Shown: piece after piece, positions 25,406 through 35,293 of the stretch
How the letters are laid out: each line of letters starts with the position of its first letter
Position numbering within the stretch: position 1 is the first letter of the stretch
NCBI GenBank assembly: GCA_963728875.1
Contig: CAVSLJ010000005.1
Span: 1-64,000, forward strand
DNA: 64,000 bases
Direction of reading: 5' to 3'
Source: DASUPK01 sp963728875
GTDB taxonomy: Bacteria; Actinomycetota; Thermoleophilia; Solirubrobacterales; 70-9
Translations under genes and position numbers: made by a program
Notes under the pieces: generated by a model
The model's input: the letters and a program-made list of their open reading frames with translations, nothing else
The model's database searches: none
Told to the model about the DNA's origin: nothing

Positions 25406-25777
25406 GTGACATACGCGTTGATCGCGATCTTCGGCGCCGCGGGGGCGGTCAGCCGCTACGCGCTCGATGGCTGGGTCAGCGATCTGACCCACGGCCAGTT
25501 CCCGTGGGGCACGTTCGCAGTCAACCTGCTCGGCGCGTTCGCCCTCGGAGTCGTCGTGGCCCTCACCACCGAGCGCCTCATCCTCAGCTCGGATTGGAGA
25601 GTCGCGCTCGGCATTGGCTACCTGGGCTCATTCACGACGTTCTCGACCTACACCTACGAGAGCGTCAAGCTGGCCGAGGACGGGGTGATCGGTCTCGCTC
25701 TGATGAACTCCGTCGGGATGTTGGCTCTCGGTCTACTTGCTGCCGCTCTCGGCCTGGCGCTCGGGAGGACGCTGTGA
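25406..25777 (+). CDS. crcB: Fluoride channel CrcB/FluC
   Basis: 123 residues, four membrane helices. 'FGAAGAVSRYALDGW' at the start, 'FPWGTFAVNLLGAFALGVVVAL' (the conserved GT-x-x-VN-x-x-G helix) and 'GYLGSFTTFSTYTYESV' (the GxxGxxTTFST motif lining the fluoride pore). Exports fluoride. GTG start with a strong AGGAGGT seven nt upstream. It follows a fluoride riboswitch and is coupled to the DUF190 gene (GTGA overlap). Many Gram-positives carry two crcB genes; only one is present here. Confidence 0.95.
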   Translation: MTYALIAIFGAAGAVSRYALDGWVSDLTHGQFPWGTFAVNLLGAFALGVVVALTTERLILSSDWRVALGIGYLGSFTTFSTYTYESVKLAEDGVIGLALMNSVGMLALGLLAAALGLALGRTL

Positions 25778-26118
25778 AGCTGGAGGGCGAGGGCAAGCTG
25801 CTGCGGATCTTCATCGGCGAGTCCGACAAGCACGGCCGCAAGCCGCTCTACCAGGCGATCGTCGAGATGCTCCGTGAGGAGGGAATGGCGGGGGCGACGG
25901 TCCTCCGCGGCGTCGAGGGATTCGGCGCGAACTCGCACCTGCACACGGCGCGGATCCTGCGGCTCTCCGAGGACCTGCCGATCGTGATCGAGGTCGCCGA
26001 CACCGCGGAGAAGATCGAGGCGATCATGCCCAAGCTCGACGAGATGGTCACCGACGGGATGGTCACGCTCGAGCGGGTCGAGGTGGTCACCTACCGGGCG
26101 CAGGAGAAGGGCGATTAG
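25774..26118 (+). CDS. DUF190 family protein (fluoride operon)
   Basis: 114 residues: 'GKLLRIFIGESDKHGRKPLYQAIVEMLREEGMAGATVLRGVEGFGANSHLHTARILRLSEDLPIVIEVADTAEKIEAIMPKLDEMV', a complete DUF190/UPF0166 domain, a PII-like ferredoxin fold. DUF190 genes are often next to crcB; a regulatory or accessory role in fluoride export is inferred from context only. The GTG start overlaps the crcB stop, so it is under the same riboswitch. Confidence 0.88.
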   Translation: MKLEGEGKLLRIFIGESDKHGRKPLYQAIVEMLREEGMAGATVLRGVEGFGANSHLHTARILRLSEDLPIVIEVADTAEKIEAIMPKLDEMVTDGMVTLERVEVVTYRAQEKGD

Positions 26119-26169
26119 CCGCCTCCGCCGGCCCGGCCCATCGGTGGCCCCGACTACGATGAGTCGTCC

Positions 26170-27551
<1,382 letters not shown>

Positions 27552-27555
<4 letters not shown>

Positions 27556-29081
27556 GCAACCCGCTCGGACCCGAGATCACCGAGACCCCCATGCAGCGCG
27601 ACCGCTCGACCACCATCTACGAGCGCTCGGTCGAGGACCGGCGAGCGGCGACGTTGCCCGAGACGGGTGTCGATGAGCGGCCGATCGACGAGCTCATCCC
27701 AAAGGAGCTCCTGCGCGACAAGCCGGCCGAGCTCCCCGAGGTCTCGGAGCCCGAGATCGTGCGCCACTACAACCGGATCTCGCGGCGGAACTTCGATCTC
27801 GACACGGGCTTCTACCCGCTCGGCTCGTGCACGATGAAGCACAACCCGCGCCTCAACGAGCGGGTGGCCGCGCTGCCGGGCTACGCCCGGCTGCACCCCG
27901 CCCAGGACCCGAGACGCGCCCAGGGTGCCCTCGAGCTGATGTGGCTGCTCCAGGAGTCGCTCTCGGAGATCTGCGGGCTGCCGCACGTCAGCCTCCAACC
28001 GTCGGCCGGGTCTCATGGCGAGCTGGCGGGCCTGCTGCTCACCCGCGCCTACCACGCCGACCGGGGCGAGGACCGCATCAAGGTGCTGACGCCGGACACC
28101 GCCCACGGAACCAATCCGGCCACGGTGACGATGGCGGGCTACGAGGTCGTGAAGCTCGCCTCCAACGAGAAGGGCGGCATCGACATCGACGACCTGCGCT
28201 CCAAGGCCGGTGACGACACCGCCTGCCTGATGCTCACCAACCCGAACACCCTCGGGCTCTTCGACGAGAACATCGAGGAGATCGCCTCGATCGTGCACGA
28301 GGCGGGCGGCACCCTCTACTACGACGGCGCCAACCTGAACGCGATCATGGGCCGCTCGCGGCCGGGCGACATGGGCTTCGACATCGTCCACGTCAACCTG
28401 CACAAGTCCTTCTCGCAGCCGCACGGCGGCGGGGGCCCCGGCGCCGGCCCGATCGCCTGCTCCGACCGGATCGAGCCCTTTCTGCCGCGCCCCCAGGTCG
28501 TCCGGCGCGAGCCGCAGAACGGGGGAGAGCCCTCGTTCGACCTCGATTTCGACCGTCCCAAGTCGATCGGCCGCCTGCGCGGGTTCCAGGGCAACTTCGG
28601 CGTCTTCGTCCGCTCCTACGCGTACATCCTCAGCCTGGGCGGCGACGGGCTGCAGGAGGCGTCGGAAACGGCCGTGCTGAACGCCAACTACCTGCTCGCC
28701 AGGCTGAGCGGGGGGAGGGCCGGGAAGTACACGCCGGTCGCCTTCGAGACCCGCCCGATGCACGAGTTCGTCCTCTCCGGCGCGCCCGCCAAGAAGGAGC
28801 TCGGCATCAAGACCCTCGACATCGCCAAGCGGCTGCTCGACCACGGCATGCACCCGCCGACCGTCTACTTCCCGCTGCTCGTGGACGAGGCGCTGATGGT
28901 CGAGCCGACCGAGACGGAGACGCGCGAGACGCTCGACGCCTTCGCCGAGGCAATCGACTCGATCCTCACCGAGGCGGGGGAGGACCCGGAGATCGCGCAG
29001 CAGGCGCCGTACACGACACCAGTCCGCCGTCTTGACGAGGTCGCGGCCAACCGGAATCCGATCGTCCGTCAACCGCTGTAA
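27552..29081 (+). CDS. gcvPB: Glycine dehydrogenase (decarboxylating) subunit 2
   Basis: 509 residues. 'HYNRISRRNFDLDTGFYPLGSCTMKHNPRLNERVAALPGY' is the GcvPB signature, 'TPDTAHGTNPATVTMAGYEVV' follows, and the PLP lysine is in 'VHVNLHKSFSQPHGGGGPGAGP' (Lys285). With gcvPA it decarboxylates glycine and loads the aminomethyl group on GcvH. GTG start at 27552 overlapping gcvPA; the frame is open further upstream. A strong hairpin follows the stop by 9 bp. Confidence 0.96.
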
Positions 29082-29089
29082 GAGGAAGC

Positions 29090-29141
29090 GTCAAGGGGCG
29101 CCAGTCGCCCCTAGGTACTCGGCGACCGGCGCCCCTTTGAC
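29090..29141. terminator. Long hairpin after gcvPB, likely bidirectional terminator
   Basis: Arms GTCAAGGGGCGCC (29090-29102) and GGCGCCCCTTTGAC (29128-29141) pair with a single bulged base, and an inner GTCGCC/GGCGAC pair extends the stem to an 11-nt loop. It is between convergent genes (gcvPB and the secreted-protein gene), with A/T runs on both flanks only weakly present. Confidence 0.7.
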
Positions 29142-29196
29142 ATTCAGGCGGGCGACGCTCCACCCCCACCTACGGGGCGCAGCGCCTTGTGGATCA

Positions 29197-29709
29197 CTAC
29201 CCGCGGACGACCTTGACGGCCGGAACCTTCAGTGCCGTGATCTCCGCGTGGTTGATGTTCGCGGCCTGGGTCGACGAGCAGAGCAGCTGCGCGCTCGTGG
29301 CTGCCTTCGCCTGGCCTGCCACCTCCATCGCCACGCTGCTCTGGTCGGAGATCGTCCCGGTGCCCACGAATGTGTCGGACTGATCTTGGCCAACGCCATT
29401 CAGGCGCAGGACGCACTGGATGTTGGCGCCGGCGGCGTTCTGCCGGACGTCGAACGTGCTCGTCACGTCGTATGCGCCCTGACCGAGGTTCAGAGTCCCC
29501 AGGATCGTCTGCGAGGTCGACAGGTTCGGGGCACCGGCGATCGTGAGGACCGTGAGGTTCGTCTTCTTGGCGATCGTCTTGTTCACCTTCTTGCCAGTGA
29601 CGCCGTTCGTCCCGGCGATCACCGGAGTGATCAGCAGGGCGGCCGCCAACACGGCGGCGAGGACGCTCGGAATCACCCAGCGGCCGGCGCCTCTCTTCAG
29701 CTGAGACAT
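29197..29709 (-). CDS. Secreted or membrane-anchored hypothetical protein
   Basis: 170 residues. A basic start ('SQLKRGAGRW') and one hydrophobic stretch (about 12-31, 'VIPSVLAAVLAAALLITPVIAG') give a signal peptide or anchor; the rest is polar and rich in Thr, Ser, Ala and Val with no charged clusters. 'KKVNKTIAKKTNLTVLTIAGAPNLSTSQTILGTLNLGQGAYDVTSTFDVRQNA' suggests a beta-sandwich. Proteins of this type are common and uncharacterised in Thermoleophilia. AGGAGGG lies 5 nt before the chosen ATG. Confidence 0.6.
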   Translation of the reverse strand: MSQLKRGAGRWVIPSVLAAVLAAALLITPVIAGTNGVTGKKVNKTIAKKTNLTVLTIAGAPNLSTSQTILGTLNLGQGAYDVTSTFDVRQNAAGANIQCVLRLNGVGQDQSDTFVGTGTISDQSSVAMEVAGQAKAATSAQLLCSSTQAANINHAEITALKVPAVKVVRG

Positions 29710-29793
29710 CAATCCCTCCTTGTGGTTGCCGCGCCCGGACGCGGGCGCACGCCGCGCACCCTTGCACGGAGCCCGGAGGGCAAACGGCCGGGA

Positions 29794-30729
29794 CTATTCG
29801 GTCTCGAGCTCGCCCAGGTCAGGCAGCTTCTGCCGGGTCTTCAGCACCGGCTCGAACAAATCGCCCTCCTTCTCGACCCGTTTGATCGCCGCCGGGATCT
29901 CGAAGCGGAGCTTCTCCGCCGCCTTCTTGCCCCTGGCCGCGCGCTCGACCTCCAGCCAGTGCAGCGGCATCGAGGCGGTCGGGTGCTCCCGAGCGCGCAG
30001 CGAGTAGACCGCGATCGTCGTCTTCTTCTGGTGGTTCTGGCTCCAGTCGACGAAGACCTTGCCGCGCCGGTCCACCTTGGCCATCTTCGAGACGACCTCC
30101 CTCGGCGTCTGCTTCTCGAGCAGCTGGGCGACCGCCTTCGCGAACGGGCTGGTCTGCTCGTAGGACACCTTGGTGTTCAGCGGGAAATAGACCTGGAGGC
30201 CCTTGCCGCCGGAGACCTTCGGGAAGCCCTCGAGCCCGAACTCGCCGAAGATCTCCCGGACGCGGAGCGCCACCTTGCAGCACTCGACGAGCCCGGCCGG
30301 CGCGCCGGGGTCGAGGTCGAAGGCGAGCACCGTCGGCTGCTCCATGCGCCTGGCCTTGGACAGCGAGGGATGGAGCTCGAGGGCCGCGAGCTGAGCCATC
30401 CAGGTCAGCGTGGGGAGGTCCTGGCACATGCAGAAGTCGATCTCCCCGGCGCGGCGGTCCACGTAGATCGGAGTCGTCTTGACCCACTCCGGGCGGTGCT
30501 TCGGACAGTTCTTCTCGAAGAAGGAGGTCTGGGGCTTCCCCACGCCCTCGGGGAAGCGGCGCAGCGTCAGCGGCCGGTCGCGGAGATGGGGCAGGATCGC
30601 GTCCGCGACGCGGGCGTAGTAGTCGATCACCTGCGCCTTCGTGGTCCCCGTCCTCGGATAGAGGACCTTGTCGAGGTTGGTCAGCTTGAGCTTGCGCCGA
30701 CCAATCGTTACTTCGTTCCCCTTGGCTAT
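29794..30729 (-). CDS. ligD: LigD-type polymerase/primase domain protein (start codon unclear)
   Basis: The polymerase (PolDom) part of LigD as its own gene, used in bacterial NHEJ gap filling. Motifs: 'LTLRRFPEGVGKPQTSFFEKNCPKHRP', 'AFDLDPG' (the catalytic DxD), 'KVSGGKGLQVYFPL' (primase-type SGGKG) and 'VFVDWSQNHQKKTTIAVYSLRA' with the third acidic residue. The first canonical codon in frame is a GTG at 30630, which would cut off conserved residues. The frame upstream, back to an ATA at 30727-30729, reads 'VTIGRRKLKLTNLDKVLYP', a standard LigD N-terminus. The ATA overlaps the ku TAG stop as ATAG. Confidence 0.85.
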   Translation of the reverse strand: MAKGNEVTIGRRKLKLTNLDKVLYPRTGTTKAQVIDYYARVADAILPHLRDRPLTLRRFPEGVGKPQTSFFEKNCPKHRPEWVKTTPIYVDRRAGEIDFCMCQDLPTLTWMAQLAALELHPSLSKARRMEQPTVLAFDLDPGAPAGLVECCKVALRVREIFGEFGLEGFPKVSGGKGLQVYFPLNTKVSYEQTSPFAKAVAQLLEKQTPREVVSKMAKVDRRGKVFVDWSQNHQKKTTIAVYSLRAREHPTASMPLHWLEVERAARGKKAAEKLRFEIPAAIKRVEKEGDLFEPVLKTRQKLPDLGELETE

Positions 30730-31661
30730 GCCTTCGCCTTCTTACGCGTGGTCTTGCGTCCGTTCGAGGACGAGCTCTTCGACTTGGAGCTCGAGCTCTT
30801 CGAGCGCGAGGAGGACTTGGCCTTGGCCTTGGGCTTCGCCTTCGCCTTGCCGTCGGTGGCCGCCTCCTCGCCCTTGACCGCGGCGAGGCTCTCCTCGAGC
30901 GCGGCCATCAGGTCCGGGGCCTTCGTCGGCTTGGGCTCCTCGCTCGGCGCGCTGACGACCTCCTTGCCGGCCGCCTTGCTCTCCAGCAGGTCGAGCAGCT
31001 CCTCGCGGTACTCGTCGTGGTAGGTGTTGGGCTTGAAGTCGCTGGTCAGGGACTCGATCAGCTGCTTGGCCATCGCGAGCTCCTTCTGCTCCGGCTTCTT
31101 CGGCTTGGAGTCCTCGAAGACGTCGTCGAGGTCCTTGGGTGAGGTGACCTCGTCGTGGAAGCGCATAGTGGTCAGGGTGAGGACGTCCTCCATCGGCCGG
31201 ATCGCCGCGAGATGCTCCTTGTTGCGGAGCACGAAGCGGGCAACCGCGACCTTGCGCGCGTCCTTCATGGCCTGGACGAGCAGGGAGTAGGCGCGCTCGG
31301 CGCCCTTGTCGGGGCCGAGGTAGTACGGCTGCTCGAAGTAGATCGGGTCGATGTCGTCGAGGTCGACGAAGTCCTGGATCTCGATCGCGCGGCTCCGCTG
31401 TGGCTCGAGGTCGGAGAGCTCGTCCTTGGTCAGCACGACGTACTGGTCCGGCGCGTACTCGTAGCCCTTGACGATCTTCTCGTAGGGGACCTCCTTGCCA
31501 TCGGACTCGGCCACGCGCTTGTGCTTGACGCGCGAGCCGTCGCCCTCGCGAAGCTCGCGGAAGCGCACGGTCTGCTTGGAGACCGCGCTGTAGAGCTTCA
31601 CGGGCACGTTCAGAAGCCCGAAGCTGATCGATCCACTCCAGATGGCCCTAGCCACGCTCAA
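30726..31661 (-). CDS. ku: DNA end-binding protein Ku
   Basis: 311 residues. 'ARAIWSGSISFGLLNVPVKLYSAVSKQTVRFRELREGDGSRVKHKRVAESDGKEVPYEKIVKGYEYAPDQYVVLT' is the bacterial Ku N-terminus; the ring core continues to about 255. The C-terminal tail is Lys/Ser-rich (about 265-311), the kind that adds DNA affinity in actinobacterial Ku. Ku homodimers thread on broken ends and recruit LigD. The start is TTG at 31661 (a GTG two codons later is possible). It lies between the ligase (119 bp) and polymerase genes. Confidence 0.95.
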   Translation of the reverse strand: MSVARAIWSGSISFGLLNVPVKLYSAVSKQTVRFRELREGDGSRVKHKRVAESDGKEVPYEKIVKGYEYAPDQYVVLTKDELSDLEPQRSRAIEIQDFVDLDDIDPIYFEQPYYLGPDKGAERAYSLLVQAMKDARKVAVARFVLRNKEHLAAIRPMEDVLTLTTMRFHDEVTSPKDLDDVFEDSKPKKPEQKELAMAKQLIESLTSDFKPNTYHDEYREELLDLLESKAAGKEVVSAPSEEPKPTKAPDLMAALEESLAAVKGEEAATDGKAKAKPKAKAKSSSRSKSSSSKSKSSSSNGRKTTRKKAKA

Positions 31662-31780
31662 TCACCTCGATCCGAATCCTTCGACATAGCGGAGATTACC
31701 CCTGGGCGGGCGCCGCCAATCGGGCGCTTCCTTGCGTCTCACGCCTATAACGACCGGGTCCGCGGCTGAAACTCATCGGC

Positions 31781-32788
31781 TCAGAACTCCTTCACGACCT
31801 CGCGCGGGTCCTTGTCGTCCCGAATGCCCTTGAACGCCGGCTGGCGGAGCGTTCCCTGATTGGTCCACTCGGTCCAGGAGACCTCGCAGACGAGCTCCGG
31901 GTCGCACCAGACCGCGAAGCGCGCCTTGGGACCGGTCGGGGCGCCGACGTCGAAGGGGCTCTCAGAACGCTCCCGCTTGCGGAGCTCCTTCGTCAGGAAC
32001 TCGAGGTCGCTCTCCTTCAGGCCCGAGCCGACGCCGCCGGCGAAGCGAAGGCTCTGCTGCTCGCCCTTGCCGAGCTCCGAACGGCGTTTGTCGTAGTAGC
32101 CGACCAGCACGGACCCGACCCGCTTGGCGCGGCTGCCCTCTCCCGGGATGTAGCCGCCGATCACGAACTCCTGGCGCTTCCAGACCCTGGTCTTGATCCA
32201 CTCGCCCGTCCGCTTCCCGGGCCGGTAGGGACTGTCGGCCCGCTTCGAGACGATCCCCTCGAGCCCCTGCCTGCGGGCGGCTTCGAGCAGCTCGGCGCCG
32301 CCGTCGAGCCGATACCGCGGCACGCGCCAGCGCGGCCCGTCGAGACCGAGACCCTCGAGCAGCTCACGGCGCTGGAGGTACGGCAGGTCGCGGACGCAGC
32401 GCCCGTCGAGGTGAAGCAGGTCGAAAATCACAAAGTCGACGGGCTGCTGCTGCATTTTCGCCTTGACGGCGGCGGACGAGGTCAGGCCCATGCGGCTCTG
32501 GATCAGCTGGAAGCGCGGGCGCCCCTCGTCGTCGAGCGCGACGACCTCGCCATCCACGACCGCCGCATGTTCCGCCAAGACCTCCGCGATCCCCTCGAGC
32601 TCGGGATAGCGAGATGTGACGTCCTCCCGCCGGCGACTCCGCATCGACCACTTGCCGCGGCGGGCGTATCCGAGCGCCCGGATGCCGTCCCACTTGATCT
32701 CGAAGGCCCACTCGTCGCCGACCGGCACGTCGCCCGGCCGCGCGAGCATCGGACTCAGCGAGGTCGGGAACGCCTCCTTGCGGGCCAT
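31781..32788 (-). CDS. ATP-dependent DNA ligase (LigD ligase-domain type)
   Basis: 335 residues. The adenylation site 'FEIKWDGIRA' places the nucleotidyl Lys at residue 32, followed by 'VDGEVVALDDEGRPRFQLIQSRM' (motif III region), 'LEGIVSKRADSPYRPGKRTGEWIKTR' (motifs IV/V) and the OB domain 'EFVIGGYIPGEGSRAKRVGSVLVGYYD'. It seals ends in NHEJ. I chose the ATG at 32786-32788 (MARKEAF); the frame continues upstream over the divergent gene. First gene of a leftward ligase-Ku-polymerase operon. Confidence 0.92.
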   Translation of the reverse strand: MARKEAFPTSLSPMLARPGDVPVGDEWAFEIKWDGIRALGYARRGKWSMRSRRREDVTSRYPELEGIAEVLAEHAAVVDGEVVALDDEGRPRFQLIQSRMGLTSSAAVKAKMQQQPVDFVIFDLLHLDGRCVRDLPYLQRRELLEGLGLDGPRWRVPRYRLDGGAELLEAARRQGLEGIVSKRADSPYRPGKRTGEWIKTRVWKRQEFVIGGYIPGEGSRAKRVGSVLVGYYDKRRSELGKGEQQSLRFAGGVGSGLKESDLEFLTKELRKRERSESPFDVGAPTGPKARFAVWCDPELVCEVSWTEWTNQGTLRQPAFKGIRDDKDPREVVKEF

Positions 32789-32811
32789 CTGGGAATGAAT
32801 ACCATCCGTGG

Positions 32812-33699
32812 GTGAGGCGGGTTCAGGCATTGGCAGCGGCGTCGGCGCTCGGGGCGGTGCTCGCCGTTCCGGCCGTGGCGCAGGCAACGATCACGGTCGG
32901 CAGCAGCCTCGCCGCACCCCTCGCGCCGGGTAGCCCCATCGGAGGCGACATCACCGCGTTCGCTGTCGCTCCCGCTGCGGGGAGCGCGGTTTCGCCGGTC
33001 AACGGCACGGTCACCGGCGGTCACATCAAGCAGGGCAGCACGTCGTCTGGCAACGTCACCCTGCGGATCGTCCACCGTCTGGCGAACGGCGACATCCAGG
33101 TGCTGCGCACGGGCCCGTCAAACCTTTTCGGGGCGGGGGCCGGCGTCTATCCGATCAAGGGCGGAATTCCGGTCGCCGCCGGCGACATCGTGGCGATCGA
33201 GGCCACCCTCGGCCTGGAGCGCGCGATCACGCCCGGGGCGGCCTATCAGTGGCAGTCCACCAGCGCGGTTCCGGTCGGGGGCGCACCGGTCACACCCTCC
33301 GGTGGGTTCGCGGACTCGGAGCTCCTCTACAACGCCGAGATCGATCCTGAGAACTCGTTCAGCATCGGCCCCCCGACCGTCGGAAAGAAGGGCATCGCCA
33401 CCGTCGTCGTGACCGTTCCGAATCCGGGAGCGCTCGCCGCGGGGTCCTTCAATGACAGCGGCCTCGCCGCCAGCGCGAAGAAGAAAAAGAAGAAGAAGGC
33501 GAAGCCGCTGCTGTCCCAGGTCGGAGCCACCGCGGCCGATGCCGGACAGGTGACCCTCACCATCGGGGCCTCCAAGGCCGGCCGCAAGGTCCTCCGGCGG
33601 AAGGGCAAGCTCAGGACCATGGCAAGGATCGTCTACACCCCCACCGGGGGCACCGCGGCATCGCAGACCTTCGAGCTGAAGCTGAAGCGGAAGCGCTAG
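32812..33699 (+). CDS. Secreted hypothetical protein with Lys-rich linker
   Basis: 295 residues. The signal peptide is clear: 'MRRVQALAAASALGAVLAVPAVAQA' with an AQA cleavage site near 25. A beta-rich domain follows (about 28-195), then a run of seven lysines ('SAKKKKKKKAKPLL', about 222-235) and a C-terminal beta segment ('GQVTLTIGASKAGRKVLRRKGKLRTMARIVYTP') ending 'LKLKRKR'. The last part resembles the repeat that closes many Solirubrobacterales surface proteins. GTG start at 32812, only 23 bp from the divergent ligase start. Function unknown. Confidence 0.65.
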   Translation: MRRVQALAAASALGAVLAVPAVAQATITVGSSLAAPLAPGSPIGGDITAFAVAPAAGSAVSPVNGTVTGGHIKQGSTSSGNVTLRIVHRLANGDIQVLRTGPSNLFGAGAGVYPIKGGIPVAAGDIVAIEATLGLERAITPGAAYQWQSTSAVPVGGAPVTPSGGFADSELLYNAEIDPENSFSIGPPTVGKKGIATVVVTVPNPGALAAGSFNDSGLAASAKKKKKKKAKPLLSQVGATAADAGQVTLTIGASKAGRKVLRRKGKLRTMARIVYTPTGGTAASQTFELKLKRKR

Positions 33700-33748
33700 A
33701 GCCGCCACCGATCGTGCGGGTGGATTTAGCCCCGGGTCGGATAATCGG

Positions 33749-34450
33749 ATGGTGCTCTTCGAGATCGAGGACGTCAGCTATTCGCGAGGGGGCAAGCTGG
33801 TGCTTCGTGATCTCAGCGCCCGGCTCCCGGTCGGCGCCAGCTCGATCGTCGGGCCTTCCGGCAGCGGCAAGTCGACCCTGTTGCGCCTGCTGAACCGGCT
33901 CGCGGACCCAGATGAGGGCCGCGTGGTCTATGAGGGCACGGACGTGCGCGAGCGGGACCCGCTGGAGCTCCGGCGCGAGGTCAACCTGGTGCCGCAGCTG
34001 CCGGCGCTGATCGACGGCACCGTCCATGACAACGTCGCCTACGGGCCGCGGCTTGCCGGCCACAGCTTCGACGCACGCAGCTGCCTCGAGCTCGCCGGGC
34101 TCGATCCCGAGTTCGAGGACCGCGATGCAGCCAAGCTCTCGGTCGGGGAGCAGCAGCGGGTGATGCTGGCGCGCGCGCTTGCGCTCGATCCTCGCGTGCT
34201 GCTGCTGGACGAACCGACCTCAGCGCTCGATCGGGCGGCTCGCGACGCCGTCGAGGCCACGCTGCGCGGCCTGCGAGCGCAAACCTCGATCTCCACCGTC
34301 GTCGTCACCCATGACATGGAGCAGGCGCGGCGCCTGGCCGACTACGTCGTCCGAATCGAGGCAGGGAGGACGACTGCACAGGGCTCGATCGATGAGGTGC
34401 TCGACGAGGAGATCGAGCCGGTGATCGCCACCGCGGAGGACGCCACTTGA
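33749..34450 (+). CDS. fetA: ABC transporter ATP-binding protein (FetA-like)
   Basis: 233 residues: Walker A 'GPSGSGKSTLLRLLNRL' near 36, Q-loop 'LVPQLPALIDGTVHDNV', ABC signature 'LSVGEQQRVMLARALALDPRVLLLDEPTSALD' (signature plus Walker B) and the switch His in 'VVVTHDMEQARRLADY'. The FetB-type permease directly downstream (4-bp overlap) marks it as the ATPase of an export-type FetAB system, reported to export iron in E. coli. Confidence 0.88.
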   Translation: MVLFEIEDVSYSRGGKLVLRDLSARLPVGASSIVGPSGSGKSTLLRLLNRLADPDEGRVVYEGTDVRERDPLELRREVNLVPQLPALIDGTVHDNVAYGPRLAGHSFDARSCLELAGLDPEFEDRDAAKLSVGEQQRVMLARALALDPRVLLLDEPTSALDRAARDAVEATLRGLRAQTSISTVVVTHDMEQARRLADYVVRIEAGRTTAQGSIDEVLDEEIEPVIATAEDAT

Positions 34451-35232
34451 TCGTCGCCGCGTCCTCCATCCACGTCACCGTCGGCGAGGTCGCCGCGGCG
34501 CTCGCGCTGGTCGCGATCGCGGCGATCGCCTCGCGCGCCTGGCACGCGGACCTGGAGGAGGACATCGGAATCGCGGTCGTCCGCTCCCTGATTCAGCTGA
34601 CTGCGATCGGATACGTGATCACCCTGATCTTCGACCAGGACTCGGGCCTGCTCGTCCTCGCGCTGATCACCGTGATGGTCGTCTTCGGCGCGTTCACGGC
34701 GCGGTCGCGGGCCAAGCAGGTGCCGAATTCGTTCTGGCCCCTGCTCGTCTCACTCGCCGTTGCGGCGGCAGCGACCCTGGGCCTCGTGATCGCCCTCGGC
34801 ATCTTCCCCGCCACGCCGCGCTACCTCGTCCCCGTCGGCGGCATGGTGATCGGCAACTCGATGACCTCCGCCGCGGTCGCGCTCAACCGCCTCGGCGAGG
34901 ATGTCCACGACCAGTCCCGGAAGATCGAGGCGACCCTGGCCCTGGGGGCGACCTCCTCGCAGGCGGTGACGCCGCTGGTCCGCCGCAGCCTGCGCTCGGG
35001 GATGATCACGCTGGTCGACTCGACGAAGACGACCGGCCTGATCTTCTTCCCGGGGACGATGGTCGGGATGCTGCTGGCGGGAGCCGACCCGACCGACGCG
35101 GTGCGGCTCCAGCTGATCCTGCTCTACGTGCTGCTCGGCGCGGTCTCGATCGCGGCCCTGATGGCGATCACGCTCGCCCGCCGCAACTTCTTCACCCCGG
35201 CGCACCAGCTGCGCGAGCCGCCGGAGCCATAG
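34447..35232 (+). CDS. fetB: ABC transporter permease, FetB/UPF0014 family
   Basis: 261 residues, about seven membrane helices. Family signatures: 'RSLIQLTAIGYVITLIF' near 45, 'PVGGMVIGNSMTSAAVALNRLGEDV' near 129 and 'ATLALGATSSQAVTPLVRRSLRSGMITLVDSTKTTGLIFFPGTMVGMLLAGADPTDAVRLQL' near 160, all characteristic of UPF0014. TTG start overlapping the FetA-like stop. Iron or other metal export is inferred from the E. coli system. Confidence 0.9.
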   Translation: MIVAASSIHVTVGEVAAALALVAIAAIASRAWHADLEEDIGIAVVRSLIQLTAIGYVITLIFDQDSGLLVLALITVMVVFGAFTARSRAKQVPNSFWPLLVSLAVAAAATLGLVIALGIFPATPRYLVPVGGMVIGNSMTSAAVALNRLGEDVHDQSRKIEATLALGATSSQAVTPLVRRSLRSGMITLVDSTKTTGLIFFPGTMVGMLLAGADPTDAVRLQLILLYVLLGAVSIAALMAITLARRNFFTPAHQLREPPEP

Positions 35233-35293
35233 TCCGTACCGATTCGCCACGGTCTGCGCGCCTGACGTGCGAAGGGAGTGGCAGACTCCTCCT

